The translations under genes were made by a program, and so were the position numbers. The notes below the pieces were generated by a model. The model had not been told where the DNA came from. It worked only from the letters and a program-made list of their open reading frames with translations, and ran no database searches. A DNA stretch of 64,000 nt from NCBI RefSeq assembly GCF_000009765.2, contig NC_003155.5:4030001-4094000 (forward strand), given 5' to 3'. Every line of letters starts with the position of its first letter. Position 1 is the stretch's first letter. The DNA is from Streptomyces avermitilis MA-4680 = NBRC 14893 (GTDB lineage Bacteria > Actinomycetota > Actinomycetes > Streptomycetales > Streptomycetaceae). Shown here piece after piece: positions 24,020 through 31,622 of the stretch.

Positions 24020-25759
24020 GTGGACCGCGCACCAGGCACACCCCCACGCAGACGCACCCCCCTACGCACCCCGAGGCGCACCCGCACATGGGCGGGGCTC
24101 CTCGCCGCCGTACTGGGTGCGTCCGTCCTCTCCCTCACCGGTGCCGGTCCGGCCTCGGCCGCGGACGTCAACAACGCGAAGAACGGCGGCTACGAGTCGG
24201 GCCTCGGCAACTGGACGTGTTCCGCGAGCAGCGGTACGACCGTCTCCTCGCCGGTGCACGGCGGTTCGGCCGCGCTGAAGGCGACGCCGGCCGGCCAGGA
24301 CAACGCGAAGTGCACCCAGACGGTCGCGGTCAAGCCCAACTCGACGTACACGCTGAGCGCCTGGGTGCAGGGCGGGTACGCCTACCTGGGCGCGAGCGGC
24401 ACGGGTACGACGGACGTGTCGACGTGGACACCGGACTCGACGTCCTGGAAGCAGCTGACCACCACCTTCACGACCGGCGCCGCGACGACGTCAGTGACGG
24501 TCTACACGCACGGCTGGTACGGGCAGGCGGCGTACTACGCCGACGACCTGTCCGTCTTCGGCCCCGACGGCGGCGGCGGTTCGGACCCCGCGCCCACGGT
24601 CCCCGCGGCCCCGGCGGGCCTCGCCGTGTCGTCCACCACGTCCTCCTCCGTCTCCCTGTCCTGGAACAGCGTCTCCGGAGCGACGGGCTACAACGTGTAC
24701 CGGGCCGGTACGAAGGTCCAGTCGGTGACGGGCACGTCGGCGACGGTGTCCTCCCTCGCCGCCTCGACGTCGTACTCCTTCCAGGTCACGGCGACGAACG
24801 CGGCGGGTGAGTCGGCGAAGTCGGCGGCGGTGACGGGCACGACGAGCGCCTCCTCGGGCGGGGGCGGGGGTTCCGTGCCGAAGCACGCGGTGACGGGCTA
24901 CTGGCAGAACTTCAACAACGGGGCGCAGGTCCAGAAGATCTCGGACGTCCAGTCGCAGTACGACATCATCGCGGTGGCCTTCGCGGACGCGACGTCGACG
25001 CCGGGCGCCGTGAGCTTCAGCCTCGACTCGGCGGGCCTCGGCGGCTACACGGTCGACCAGTTCAAGGCGGACATCAAGGCGAAGCAGACGGCCGGCAAGA
25101 AGGTCATCATCTCCATCGGCGGCCAGAACGGCACGGTGTCGGTGAACGACTCGGCCTCGGCGGCGAACTTCGCGAACTCGGTGTACTCCCTGATGCAGAC
25201 GTACGGCTTCGACGGCGTCGACATCGACCTGGAGAACGGCCTCAACGCGACGTACATGTCGCAGGCGCTGCGGTCCCTCTCCGCCAAGGCGGGCTCGTCC
25301 CTGGTCATCACGATGGCGCCGCAGACGATCGACATGCAGTCCACGTCGAACGGGTACTTCCAGACGGCTCTGAACATCAAGGACATCCTCACCGTCGTCA
25401 ACATGCAGTACTACAACAGCGGTTCGATGCTCGGCTGCGACGGCAAGGTGTACTCGCAGGGCTCGGTCGACTTCCTCACGGCCCTCGCCTGCATCCAGCT
25501 CGAAGGCGGCCTCGCCCCGTCCCAGGTGGGCCTCGGCCTGCCGGCCTCGACGAGCGGCGCCGGCAGCGGCTATGTCTCCCCGACGGTGGTGAACAACGCC
25601 CTGGACTGCCTGACCAAGGCCACGAACTGCGGCTCCTTCAAGCCCTCGAAGACGTACCCGGACCTGCGCGGCGCGATGACCTGGTCGACGAACTGGGACG
25701 CGTCGGCGGGGAACGCGTGGTCGAACGGGGTGGGGGCGCACGTGCACGCGCTGCCGTAG
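24020..25759 (+). CDS. Secreted GH18 chitinase with N-terminal CBM and FnIII domain
   Basis: 579 residues from the GTG at 24020 with GGAGG 5 nt upstream. Basic signal peptide ending PASA around residue 47, then a carbohydrate-binding jelly-roll module (~50-185, NGGYESGLGNWTCSA), one fibronectin III domain (~200-280), a Gly-rich hinge, and a GH18 catalytic barrel (~295-579). The active-site motif FDGVDIDLEN has the DxDxE triad with the catalytic Glu; QYYNSGSM and MTWSTNWD are further subsite signatures. It hydrolyses beta-1,4-GlcNAc polymers outside the cell. The domain order matches typical Streptomyces ChiC/ChiD-like enzymes, and the promoter is of the DasR type. Confidence 0.95.
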   Translation: MDRAPGTPPRRRTPLRTPRRTRTWAGLLAAVLGASVLSLTGAGPASAADVNNAKNGGYESGLGNWTCSASSGTTVSSPVHGGSAALKATPAGQDNAKCTQTVAVKPNSTYTLSAWVQGGYAYLGASGTGTTDVSTWTPDSTSWKQLTTTFTTGAATTSVTVYTHGWYGQAAYYADDLSVFGPDGGGGSDPAPTVPAAPAGLAVSSTTSSSVSLSWNSVSGATGYNVYRAGTKVQSVTGTSATVSSLAASTSYSFQVTATNAAGESAKSAAVTGTTSASSGGGGGSVPKHAVTGYWQNFNNGAQVQKISDVQSQYDIIAVAFADATSTPGAVSFSLDSAGLGGYTVDQFKADIKAKQTAGKKVIISIGGQNGTVSVNDSASAANFANSVYSLMQTYGFDGVDIDLENGLNATYMSQALRSLSAKAGSSLVITMAPQTIDMQSTSNGYFQTALNIKDILTVVNMQYYNSGSMLGCDGKVYSQGSVDFLTALACIQLEGGLAPSQVGLGLPASTSGAGSGYVSPTVVNNALDCLTKATNCGSFKPSKTYPDLRGAMTWSTNWDASAGNAWSNGVGAHVHALP

Positions 25760-25911
25760 CGCTCTGCGGTTCCTCGGTAGGTGGAACTGGCAGTGCTCGG
25801 CCGGGAACGCGACGGGGGTCCTGGGTTTCCGGGGCTCCCGTCGGCCGGGATCTGCCGGTCGCGGGGGTGCCGCCGTGCGCTGAGCCGCGTGCCGGTGTGA
25901 TGATTCCGCGC

Positions 25912-26193
25912 ATGGTTGATCACGGAGGAGTGGGCGGGGCGGCGGGAGGCGTACGCCGGTCCAGAATCGCGGAGTACGCCGACACGACGGTCCCGGAAAC
26001 GACGCCCGCGGGACCCGTGCCGGAGCCGCCGCCCGAGCGTACGGACGCGGACGACCCCGCCCGCCGACGCCGCGAAGCGGCCGCCCTGCTGGGCGAGTTC
26101 CGACGTACGGCCGTCCTCCTCCCCCTCTCCGAGGACGGCGCCCCGCTCATCGCCGGCTCCGGCGGGGAGGTGAAGTTGTGTCCTACTTCATGA
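25912..26193 (+). pseudogene. SseB-like N-terminal fragment
   Basis: 93 residues. After a disordered start the segment RRRREAAALLGEFRRTAVLLPLSEDGAPLIAGSGG matches the beginning of actinobacterial SseB-type domains, which normally continue for more than 100 further residues (usually G-G-x-x-W-I/x-F-x-F). Here homology stops at the Gly-Gly and the frame ends ten residues later. The junction coincides with a drop in GC content and with the RBS and start of the next ORF, so it looks like the remnant of a gene truncated by insertion of the accessory patch. A short functional protein cannot be excluded. Confidence 0.5.
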
Positions 26194-26459
26194 ACAACGT
26201 CATGGGGGAATCCATCGACGAAGCGACGATTCGGAGCATCTTGTCAGGCCTGCTGGGATCAGATGACGAGCATTCCGACGTCTCCTTGGTTCACGAGTCA
26301 GGATGGTCCCTCAGCGTCCGTCCCGACAAGGTACTGCGGTGGGAGAACGTCGAGGAATCCTCAGTTCCGGCCCGCGAATTGCCTCTTGGTTCTTGGGATG
26401 ACGTCACGCGAGCCCTGTCTAAGCTGTCGCGTGGGGACGTACAGGCAGTGAGCGCATAG
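26178..26459 (+). CDS. Small unknown accessory protein
   Basis: 93 residues from the GTG at 26178, with GGGAGG 8 nt upstream, overlapping the SseB fragment by 16 bp. The centre VSLVHESGWSLSVRPDKVLRWENVEE resembles a family of small actinobacterial proteins often seen in effector/immunity neighbourhoods, but I cannot name it. Acidic, soluble, no signal peptide. GC is clearly below the surrounding genome, suggesting horizontal acquisition. Confidence 0.55.
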   Translation: MSYFMNNVMGESIDEATIRSILSGLLGSDDEHSDVSLVHESGWSLSVRPDKVLRWENVEESSVPARELPLGSWDDVTRALSKLSRGDVQAVSA

Positions 26460-26528
26460 CGGACAAGCGGCTGCGGTGCACGTGGCCGGCACCTTTGAAC
26501 GGGAACGAAAACGACAAGAATCGGAAAG

Positions 26529-26882
26529 ATGCACCGCGAATTCACCGTGCCAGACGACCATGAAATCCTCGACACACTGGGGGAGTGGCCGGAGACCGAC
26601 GAGGACGGCAGCGCTCGTCTCCTTAAGCTGTCAGGCGGCGAGGACGGGGACGTGCTCCTCTCCTACGACTCCTTGAGCCAATCCGTGCGGGTGCGTTGGA
26701 TCAATCCTGCTGGAGAAAAGATCCTCGACCTGTTCCGTGAAGGTGCCATAAAAATGTCCGTAACAGCCACCGCCAACAATACCTCCATTACCCTCGACTT
26801 CAGTCTGGGCGAATGCAGCGGGGAGATCAATATTCAGATTTCCCCCCGCCTTGTCATAACCGACCGTATTCTTCTCGTCTGA
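26529..26882 (+). CDS. Small unknown acidic protein
   Basis: 117 residues, ATG preceded closely by GGAAAG. It is soluble, acidic and beta-rich (GEINIQISPRLVITDRILLV at the end), with no motif that I recognise. It lies in the low-GC patch, 69 bp after the previous ORF and 22 bp before the next, so all are probably co-transcribed. An immunity-protein-like role is only a guess from context. Confidence 0.5.
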   Translation: MHREFTVPDDHEILDTLGEWPETDEDGSARLLKLSGGEDGDVLLSYDSLSQSVRVRWINPAGEKILDLFREGAIKMSVTATANNTSITLDFSLGECSGEINIQISPRLVITDRILLV

Positions 26883-26899
26883 GGAAATCTCAAGAGGCG

Positions 26900-26925
26900 C
26901 AGACATGTCATTCGGGCCGCCACCC
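26900..26925 (+). repeat. First copy of a 26-bp gene-start repeat
   Basis: CAGACATGTCATTCGGGCCGCCACCC (shown in full at most as 5'-CAGACATGTCATTCGGGCCG... ) spans the ATG at 26905 and encodes MSFGPPP. It is identical to 27815-27840; similarity extends about 50 bp upstream. Confidence 0.9.
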
Positions 26926-27366
26926 AACACTTTCGACCCTCCCGCTACGTTGACTGATTCAAGAAATTCGAGAAGCAGTCGGGGCCGACGCGAGAGACTC
27001 AGGCGCGCCTTGGAAGGATTTGGAAACGTGGTGTGGATGCGCTCACCCATGGAGCGCCACCCGATTTACGGTTATCGACAGGTATCCTTTGCGTCATGGC
27101 GCTTCGAGGAGCCGTCAGATTTCCTGAAGACGAAATTCGAGTCCCTCGTTCAGGACACCCCTACGAATCTAGAGTGGAGATTCAAGGCCGCACGCAACTG
27201 GATGATTGCTCCCGCCCGGCTCGTCGATCAGGCAGGCCAAGGTGGGGAGTTCTTCAATGAGGCCGTGGTGTCCATCACGGAACATGATCAGGAATTTTGC
27301 GCTTCCGCCGAAGAGGATCTCATGCAGATTTTGATCACCCTGGAAGAGGGAGGAGGAAAGAGCTGA
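26905..27366 (+). CDS. Unknown protein with MSFGPPP start shared with the DUF1266 gene
   Basis: 153 residues. The first seven residues (MSFGPPP) and the leader are identical in DNA to those of the DUF1266 gene 0.9 kb downstream. The rest is unrelated: a basic region (SRGRRERLRRAL) and a soluble domain with YGYRQVSFASWRFEEPSDF and a C-terminal NEAVVSITEHDQEFCASAEED. No known domain recognised. GC is reduced in the second half. The reading frame looks complete, with the strong GGAGGAGG of the next ORF near its 3' end. Confidence 0.55.
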   Translation: MSFGPPPNTFDPPATLTDSRNSRSSRGRRERLRRALEGFGNVVWMRSPMERHPIYGYRQVSFASWRFEEPSDFLKTKFESLVQDTPTNLEWRFKAARNWMIAPARLVDQAGQGGEFFNEAVVSITEHDQEFCASAEEDLMQILITLEEGGGKS

Positions 27367-27752
27367 TCAAACGCGAGTCGGCCAGACCTTATACCACTTC
27401 GTCGCGGTTGCCTATAAACGTGAATGAGACCAGCGCAGGAAAAATTCAACTCTATTCCATTGAGGAGCAGGACTCCCAGGTGGCCACTTGTATCGTTCGC
27501 TGCGTGGGCGGCGAGGTGCGAACGGGCCAGTTGTTCGACGTCGGCGCCTCAGCCGGTGTACCCACGGGCGAGACTCAAGTCGTTTTGGACTGGATTGAGC
27601 GCTACGGGCAACGTGCAGATTTCCTTAGCCCTCCCCACAGCGCGATGATCCATTTGTCTGGGAGAGGCGTGGCACTGCTGACTCGTAACCTCACCATCAC
27701 GTCCATTGAGAGACCGCACAAGGCTGCACGTAACGCGCAAGGCGCAGCATGA
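27363..27752 (+). CDS. Unknown accessory protein, non-canonical start likely
   Basis: About 129 residues. The frame follows a very strong GGAGGAGGAAAG at 27348-27359 but there is no ATG/GTG/TTG beside it. The candidates are CTG 27363 (overlapping the previous TGA) or the ATC after it; the first GTG, at 27420, has no RBS. The domain KIQLYSIEEQDSQVATCIVRCVGGEVRTGQLFDVG has a beta-barrel look, loosely reminiscent of domain 2 of translational GTPases; this is an impression only. Low GC for the genus, with codons rarely used in Streptomyces. Confidence 0.5.
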   Translation: MIKRESARPYTTSSRLPINVNETSAGKIQLYSIEEQDSQVATCIVRCVGGEVRTGQLFDVGASAGVPTGETQVVLDWIERYGQRADFLSPPHSAMIHLSGRGVALLTRNLTITSIERPHKAARNAQGAA

Positions 27753-27814
27753 ATTCACCGCACCTCGCCGTCACCGACCACACTCTTTGCGTCTGAACTG
27801 ATAACCAGGGGGAA

Positions 27815-27840
27815 CAGACATGTCATTCGGGCCGCCACCC
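27815..27840 (+). repeat. Second copy of the 26-bp gene-start repeat
   Basis: Identical to 26900-26925 and spans the ATG of the DUF1266 gene at 27820. Upstream both copies also share a variant of ACCGACC...CTCTT...CGTCTGA. Confidence 0.9.
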
Positions 27841-29073
27841 GACGTCTCTCAGGCTCCGTTTCCGCCTGGCTGGACGCCACCGACGGCTGTCGAGAAGGCT
27901 TTGTTCGAGGCCCGGGCGCGGGGGGACTGGGCGGCGTTCCACGACGCGCTCGCTCGGACCGTGCTCTATTTCGAGGTGGGGCGCGACGAGACCGATGCCG
28001 ATCCCGACGGCATCTTTCCCCGCTTCCATCGCAACCTCCGGACCGGCGCCCGATGGTGGAAGGTGTTCACCATGGGCATGTTGCCCGCTCCGCAGCCCGA
28101 CCTGGTGTTCGCCCGCAGGTCCCTGCGCTGGTTCGCACGCGCCTGGCAGCCCACCGATCCGCCGACGCTGCTGGTCAATCCCGACAGCCCTTGCGAGGTC
28201 GCCCTGCCCTTGGGGCCCGCACATTCCACGGAGTGGTCCCGGGTCGCCGAGCACGTGGGCGAACCGTCCATCGCCATGCAGTTGCGCTCCCTCCACGCCG
28301 GCGGTCCGCTCCACGGCCCCGTCGCCCACGGTCTCGCCTGCGGCGCCCTCCTCTGCGTCAACAACGGCTCGCTCTGGAACGCCATGGCCTGGCACGGCAC
28401 CGGCTACGGCAGCGAGCGCCGGCGGCTGCGTGAGTGGTGGGGCATCACCAGCCGGGAGGAGTGGCAGTACTACCTGCGCAGCCTTCTGGCCTGCGATGCC
28501 TCCAGCTCCGTCTGGGAGTTCGCCCTCGGACTGCGCCGCACCATCGCCCGAGATTTCGGCGGGCATGTCGACATCGGGTACTGGCGGCAGGCCGTCGCCA
28601 ACGTACTGCGCGCCGAAGCCGGCGGCTCGACCGTACTCAGCGCCGACGGCGTCACGAAGAGCGAGCCACGTCCCGAGTCGGAGACCGAAGCGAAGATCGA
28701 AGGTGTGCAGCGGCTCATCGGGCGCATCACGCGGTACGAGGCACGCATGCGCGCCGATGGGGTGCTGGACGAGGGCCGGTATGTGACGTCGGTCGAGGCC
28801 TGGGACCTCGGGCGAGCCTCGAAGATGGCCCGGTGGGGGCTCGGCGCCCGGTTCGGGACGTTGCAGGAGGCCGAGGCCGCGGTCGTCCAGGCCGGACGCA
28901 GCGCCGCTCTCTCCTACCGCTCCTGGCAGGACTTCTCCGCCGCCTACATCCTCGGGCGCTGTCTCCACTTCGACGAGGAGGAGTTCGGGGACTGGTACCA
29001 GGACATGGTCTCCGCCCATCGGATCCTGATGTCCGAGCCCGGTAGCCCCTGGCTCAACATTCCGTTCAAGTAG
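27820..29073 (+). CDS. DUF1266 protein with SseB-like N-terminal half
   Basis: 417 residues. Residues ~18-140 resemble an SseB N-terminal domain (VEKALFEARARGDWAAFHDALARTVLYF, LVFARRSLRWFARAW). Residues ~180-417 are DUF1266, with the strongly conserved C-terminus WDLGRASKMARWGLGARFG, YRSWQDFSAAYILGRCLHF and SAHRILMSEPGSPWLNIPF. DUF1266 proteins are common in Streptomyces, often beside SseB and secreted-effector genes, and have no assigned function. GC returns to normal within this gene. It converges on the ATP-binding protein gene with an 8-bp overlap. Confidence 0.82.
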   Translation: MSFGPPPDVSQAPFPPGWTPPTAVEKALFEARARGDWAAFHDALARTVLYFEVGRDETDADPDGIFPRFHRNLRTGARWWKVFTMGMLPAPQPDLVFARRSLRWFARAWQPTDPPTLLVNPDSPCEVALPLGPAHSTEWSRVAEHVGEPSIAMQLRSLHAGGPLHGPVAHGLACGALLCVNNGSLWNAMAWHGTGYGSERRRLREWWGITSREEWQYYLRSLLACDASSSVWEFALGLRRTIARDFGGHVDIGYWRQAVANVLRAEAGGSTVLSADGVTKSEPRPESETEAKIEGVQRLIGRITRYEARMRADGVLDEGRYVTSVEAWDLGRASKMARWGLGARFGTLQEAEAAVVQAGRSAALSYRSWQDFSAAYILGRCLHFDEEEFGDWYQDMVSAHRILMSEPGSPWLNIPFK

Positions 29074-29590
29074 CGGTGGCGCTGGGCACGGCGGCGGAGC
29101 CGTACGCCGCCGCGCTCGCCCTCGGCAGGGTCGCCCACATCCGCGTGCCGCCGCCCGGCTCCCGGGACTCGCCGAAGCCCCAGTCGCCTTCGCAGGCCCG
29201 GCATACGCAGGCCAGTACGCGGAGGGCTGCCCTGCGGCGGGTGTCGCAGGCCGCGGCCAGGCGGGGTTGTGTGTGGCGGGGGTGGCTGTCGTAGACGATC
29301 ACTCGGAGGGTGGCGGCTCGGTAGCGGAGGGACAGGTAGTAATCCGGCGCCTGTGTGAACTGGGCTGCGGTTGCGGTGAGTTCGCCGACCGCCTGGAGCG
29401 CCGCGTCCATGATGTCCGGCAGGGCGTGCGCCTCCAGGAACGCGCGGGTCGCCGCTCGTGCCACGGCCGGGCTGGAGAGCGCGGCCGGGAGCGTGAGGCT
29501 GTAGGCCAGGGTTTCGGGACGGGGTGGGGTGGGGTCCGCCGGGTATGCGGTCGCCAGCGGGCAGCGGGCCGCTGAACGGGTCTCGGGCAT
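29066..29590 (-). CDS. Degenerate RsbW-like ATP-binding protein of a WhiJ-type triad
   Basis: 174 residues from the ATG at 29590 (GGGAG upstream). The fold pattern is that of the HATPase_c_2 anti-sigma-factor-like family found next to WhiJ-like regulators, but the N box reads VGELTATAAQFT instead of E-L-x-x-N-A, so the Mg-binding Asn is missing. The G1 region is VIVYDSHP and the C-terminal G-G-G-T-R-M-W-A-T-L strand is kept. ATP binding is therefore doubtful. It diverges from the XRE gene across about 240 bp. Confidence 0.72.
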   Translation of the reverse strand: MPETRSAARCPLATAYPADPTPPRPETLAYSLTLPAALSSPAVARAATRAFLEAHALPDIMDAALQAVGELTATAAQFTQAPDYYLSLRYRAATLRVIVYDSHPRHTQPRLAAACDTRRRAALRVLACVCRACEGDWGFGESREPGGGTRMWATLPRASAAAYGSAAVPSATAT

Positions 29591-29831
29591 CAAGGTGGGG
29601 CTCCCTACGGGTGCGGACGGTGACGGCAGCGGTGGCTTGTCTCCCTGGCGCGGGCCCGCCCCTCCCAGGGCAGGAGGTTGCGGGCAGGCTCGCGCGATGC
29701 GCTTCCAACTGCCGGGGGTAGCTGACCTGTTACGGAATGTAGAGACACGGGAGTCACTGTGTCCATCGCTCTGGAGATAATTACCCCCTTCGTGCGTGGA
29801 CCTGGTCGCGCCGGGAGGGCAGACTGTCGCC

Positions 29832-30683
29832 ATGCCAACCAGATCCACTCCGACGGAACGGCAGAAGCGGCTCGGCGCCGAGCTACGAAAGATGAGGCTG
29901 GCCGCGGGTGCGCCCACGGAGTACGCCGCGGGGCTCCTGGGCATCGACAGGACACGGCTGTCCAACATGGAGTCGGGTATCCGCCCGTTCTCGCCGGACC
30001 GCGTCCGCACACTGGCCTGCAACTACAGCTGCACGGACGACGGTTACATCGAAGCCCTGGTCGCCATGACGTCGACGAAGGAGCGCGGCTGGTGGGAGCG
30101 CCATCGAGGAATCCTGCCCTCAGGGCTCTTGGACATCGCCGAGCTCGAATGGCATGCCACCCGCGTCCGGACCGCTCAAGTCATGCATGCACCCGGCCTG
30201 CTCCAGACCGAGGACTACGCCCGAGGCGTGTTCACCGCTGTCCTGCCGCCGTTGACCCGACTAGAGGTCGAGCTGCGCGTCGCACATCGCATGGAGCGCC
30301 AGCAAGTCCTGGAGCGACCGAGCCCGCTCCCGTACATCGCCTACGTCCACGAAGCCGTTCTGCGCATGCCGTACGGCGGCACGGAAGCCACCCAGCAGCA
30401 GCTGAAGCATCTGTGCTCCCAGTCCGAGCGGGAGAACATCGAGGTCCGCGTGATCCCCACGTCCACGGGCGGGTTCCCCGGCGCAGGGCATGCGTTGCTC
30501 TACGCGGACGGAGCAGTTCCCCAACTCGACACCGTGCAACTGGACTCGGCTCATGGACCGGAGTTCACCCACGCCGATGCCCAGCTCACGAAGTACCGTT
30601 CCCATCTGAACTGGATGGACGGCGCGGCGATGACGTCCGCGGCATCACGCGACCTCATCCGCAAGATCGCCCGCGACCTGTAG
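29832..30683 (+). CDS. WhiJ-like XRE transcriptional regulator (DUF5753)
   Basis: 283 residues. An N-terminal XRE helix-turn-helix (~10-65: LGAELRKMRLAAGAPTEYAAGLLGIDRTRLSNMESG) is followed by the DUF5753 domain (~100-275: HAPGLLQTEDYARGVF, RVIPTSTGGFPGAGHA, TVQLDS). This architecture defines the large Streptomyces family of WhiJ-like regulators that work with a DUF397 partner and an ATP-binding protein in developmental control. The DUF397 gene starts 9 bp downstream. Start chosen at ATG 29832. Confidence 0.93.
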   Translation: MPTRSTPTERQKRLGAELRKMRLAAGAPTEYAAGLLGIDRTRLSNMESGIRPFSPDRVRTLACNYSCTDDGYIEALVAMTSTKERGWWERHRGILPSGLLDIAELEWHATRVRTAQVMHAPGLLQTEDYARGVFTAVLPPLTRLEVELRVAHRMERQQVLERPSPLPYIAYVHEAVLRMPYGGTEATQQQLKHLCSQSERENIEVRVIPTSTGGFPGAGHALLYADGAVPQLDTVQLDSAHGPEFTHADAQLTKYRSHLNWMDGAAMTSAASRDLIRKIARDL

Positions 30684-30691
30684 GAGACGCC

Positions 30692-30886
30692 GTGAACGAC
30701 CGCATCGCTTGGGAAGAACCCTTCTGCGGCGAAGGCAACAACTGCTTCCGCCTCGGCACCGACAACGAGGGCAACGCCTACATAGCCGTAGCCGGCGCCG
30801 AGGACTCCTACCTCAGCGACAGTCGCGAAGCACTCCGTACCCTCATCCGCGACATCAAGGCCGGCAAAGCCGACCACCTGCTCTGA
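30692..30886 (+). CDS. DUF397 small partner protein
   Basis: 64 residues from a GTG with GGAG overlapping the stop of the XRE gene. The sequence pattern F-x-x-x-N-C-F-R-L, AYIAVAGAEDSYLSDSREALRTLIRDIKAG matches DUF397, the small acidic partner of WhiJ-like regulators (one member, in the abaA region, affects antibiotic synthesis and development). Tight linkage suggests a DUF397/DUF5753 protein pair. Its stop is 1 bp from the stop of the convergent gene. Confidence 0.9.
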   Translation: MNDRIAWEEPFCGEGNNCFRLGTDNEGNAYIAVAGAEDSYLSDSREALRTLIRDIKAGKADHLL

Positions 30887-30887
30887 G

Positions 30888-31349
30888 TCAGCCGCCGGGG
30901 CGGTAGTAGCGGTAGTGCCCGATCACCAACGCCACTTGGTTGAGCCACTCGTGCAGGCGTTCGCGGCGCTTCGCGTCGACCACGCACTCGTACAGCATGC
31001 CGTCGGCGTGGATCACGGCCATCATCAGTGACTTGCCGTTGCCGCTCGGCTGGTGGTGGACGCTGCGGATTTCCGGCCAGGGGAACTCCGCGGTCACGCC
31101 GTTGCATTCGAAGGTGACCCCCGTCTCGTCCACGACCACGGAGTTGTGGCGGTCGACGGCGAGGAACTCCGGGGCGGCGGCGGGCGCGGGGTACGGCGCG
31201 TACGAAGGTGGGGGCGGGCCGAAGCCCGTGGGCGCCGGGGGCGGTACGGGCTGGCTGTAGCCCGGGTGCGGTACGGGCGGGCCGTAGCCCGGAGGTGCCG
31301 TGGGCGGTACGGGTGGTGGGGGCGGGGTGCCGTACGGGGGCTGGTTCAT
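30888..31349 (-). CDS. Proline-rich protein with C-terminal PH-like domain
   Basis: 153 residues from the ATG at 31349 (AGGGGAG upstream). The first ~60 residues are a Pro/Gly/Tyr-rich disordered tail. The last ~90 (VDRHNSVVVDETGVTFECNG, AEFPWPEIRSV, HEWLNQVALVIGHY) align by eye with the C-terminal domain of the acidic protein at 33001-33606: D-R-x-x-S-x-V, A-E-F-x-W-x-E-I, E-W and so on. The pattern looks like a small pleckstrin-homology-type beta domain with a terminal helix. Function unknown. The two paralogues flank a secreted carboxypeptidase gene. Confidence 0.7.
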   Translation of the reverse strand: MNQPPYGTPPPPPVPPTAPPGYGPPVPHPGYSQPVPPPAPTGFGPPPPSYAPYPAPAAAPEFLAVDRHNSVVVDETGVTFECNGVTAEFPWPEIRSVHHQPSGNGKSLMMAVIHADGMLYECVVDAKRRERLHEWLNQVALVIGHYRYYRPGG

Positions 31350-31622
31350 TCTCTTCTCCCCTGTTCGCCTCGGTCGACACCGACCATGTGCCGCTGTCAG
31401 TATGCCGTGCGCCCGCATCCCGGGCGCACACCCCCGCTCTCCCCCGCCGCCCCGCAGTCGGCCTTCGCCTACGCCACACGGCTGGTTTTCGATCGGTTTG
31501 CGCCAACGGCTCTATGTCGGTACTTGACCTGCTCATGCCACGCACGCACCATGAGCGCCACACCCGCACCACGTACGTCGCACTGAAAGCGCCACCCCCC
31601 ACCTCCACACCAAGGAGACTTC

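Noticed and set aside
25900..29073. Prophage or transposon insertion
   Set aside because: Despite lower GC and a truncated neighbour, no integrase, transposase, terminal inverted repeats or phage structural genes are visible.
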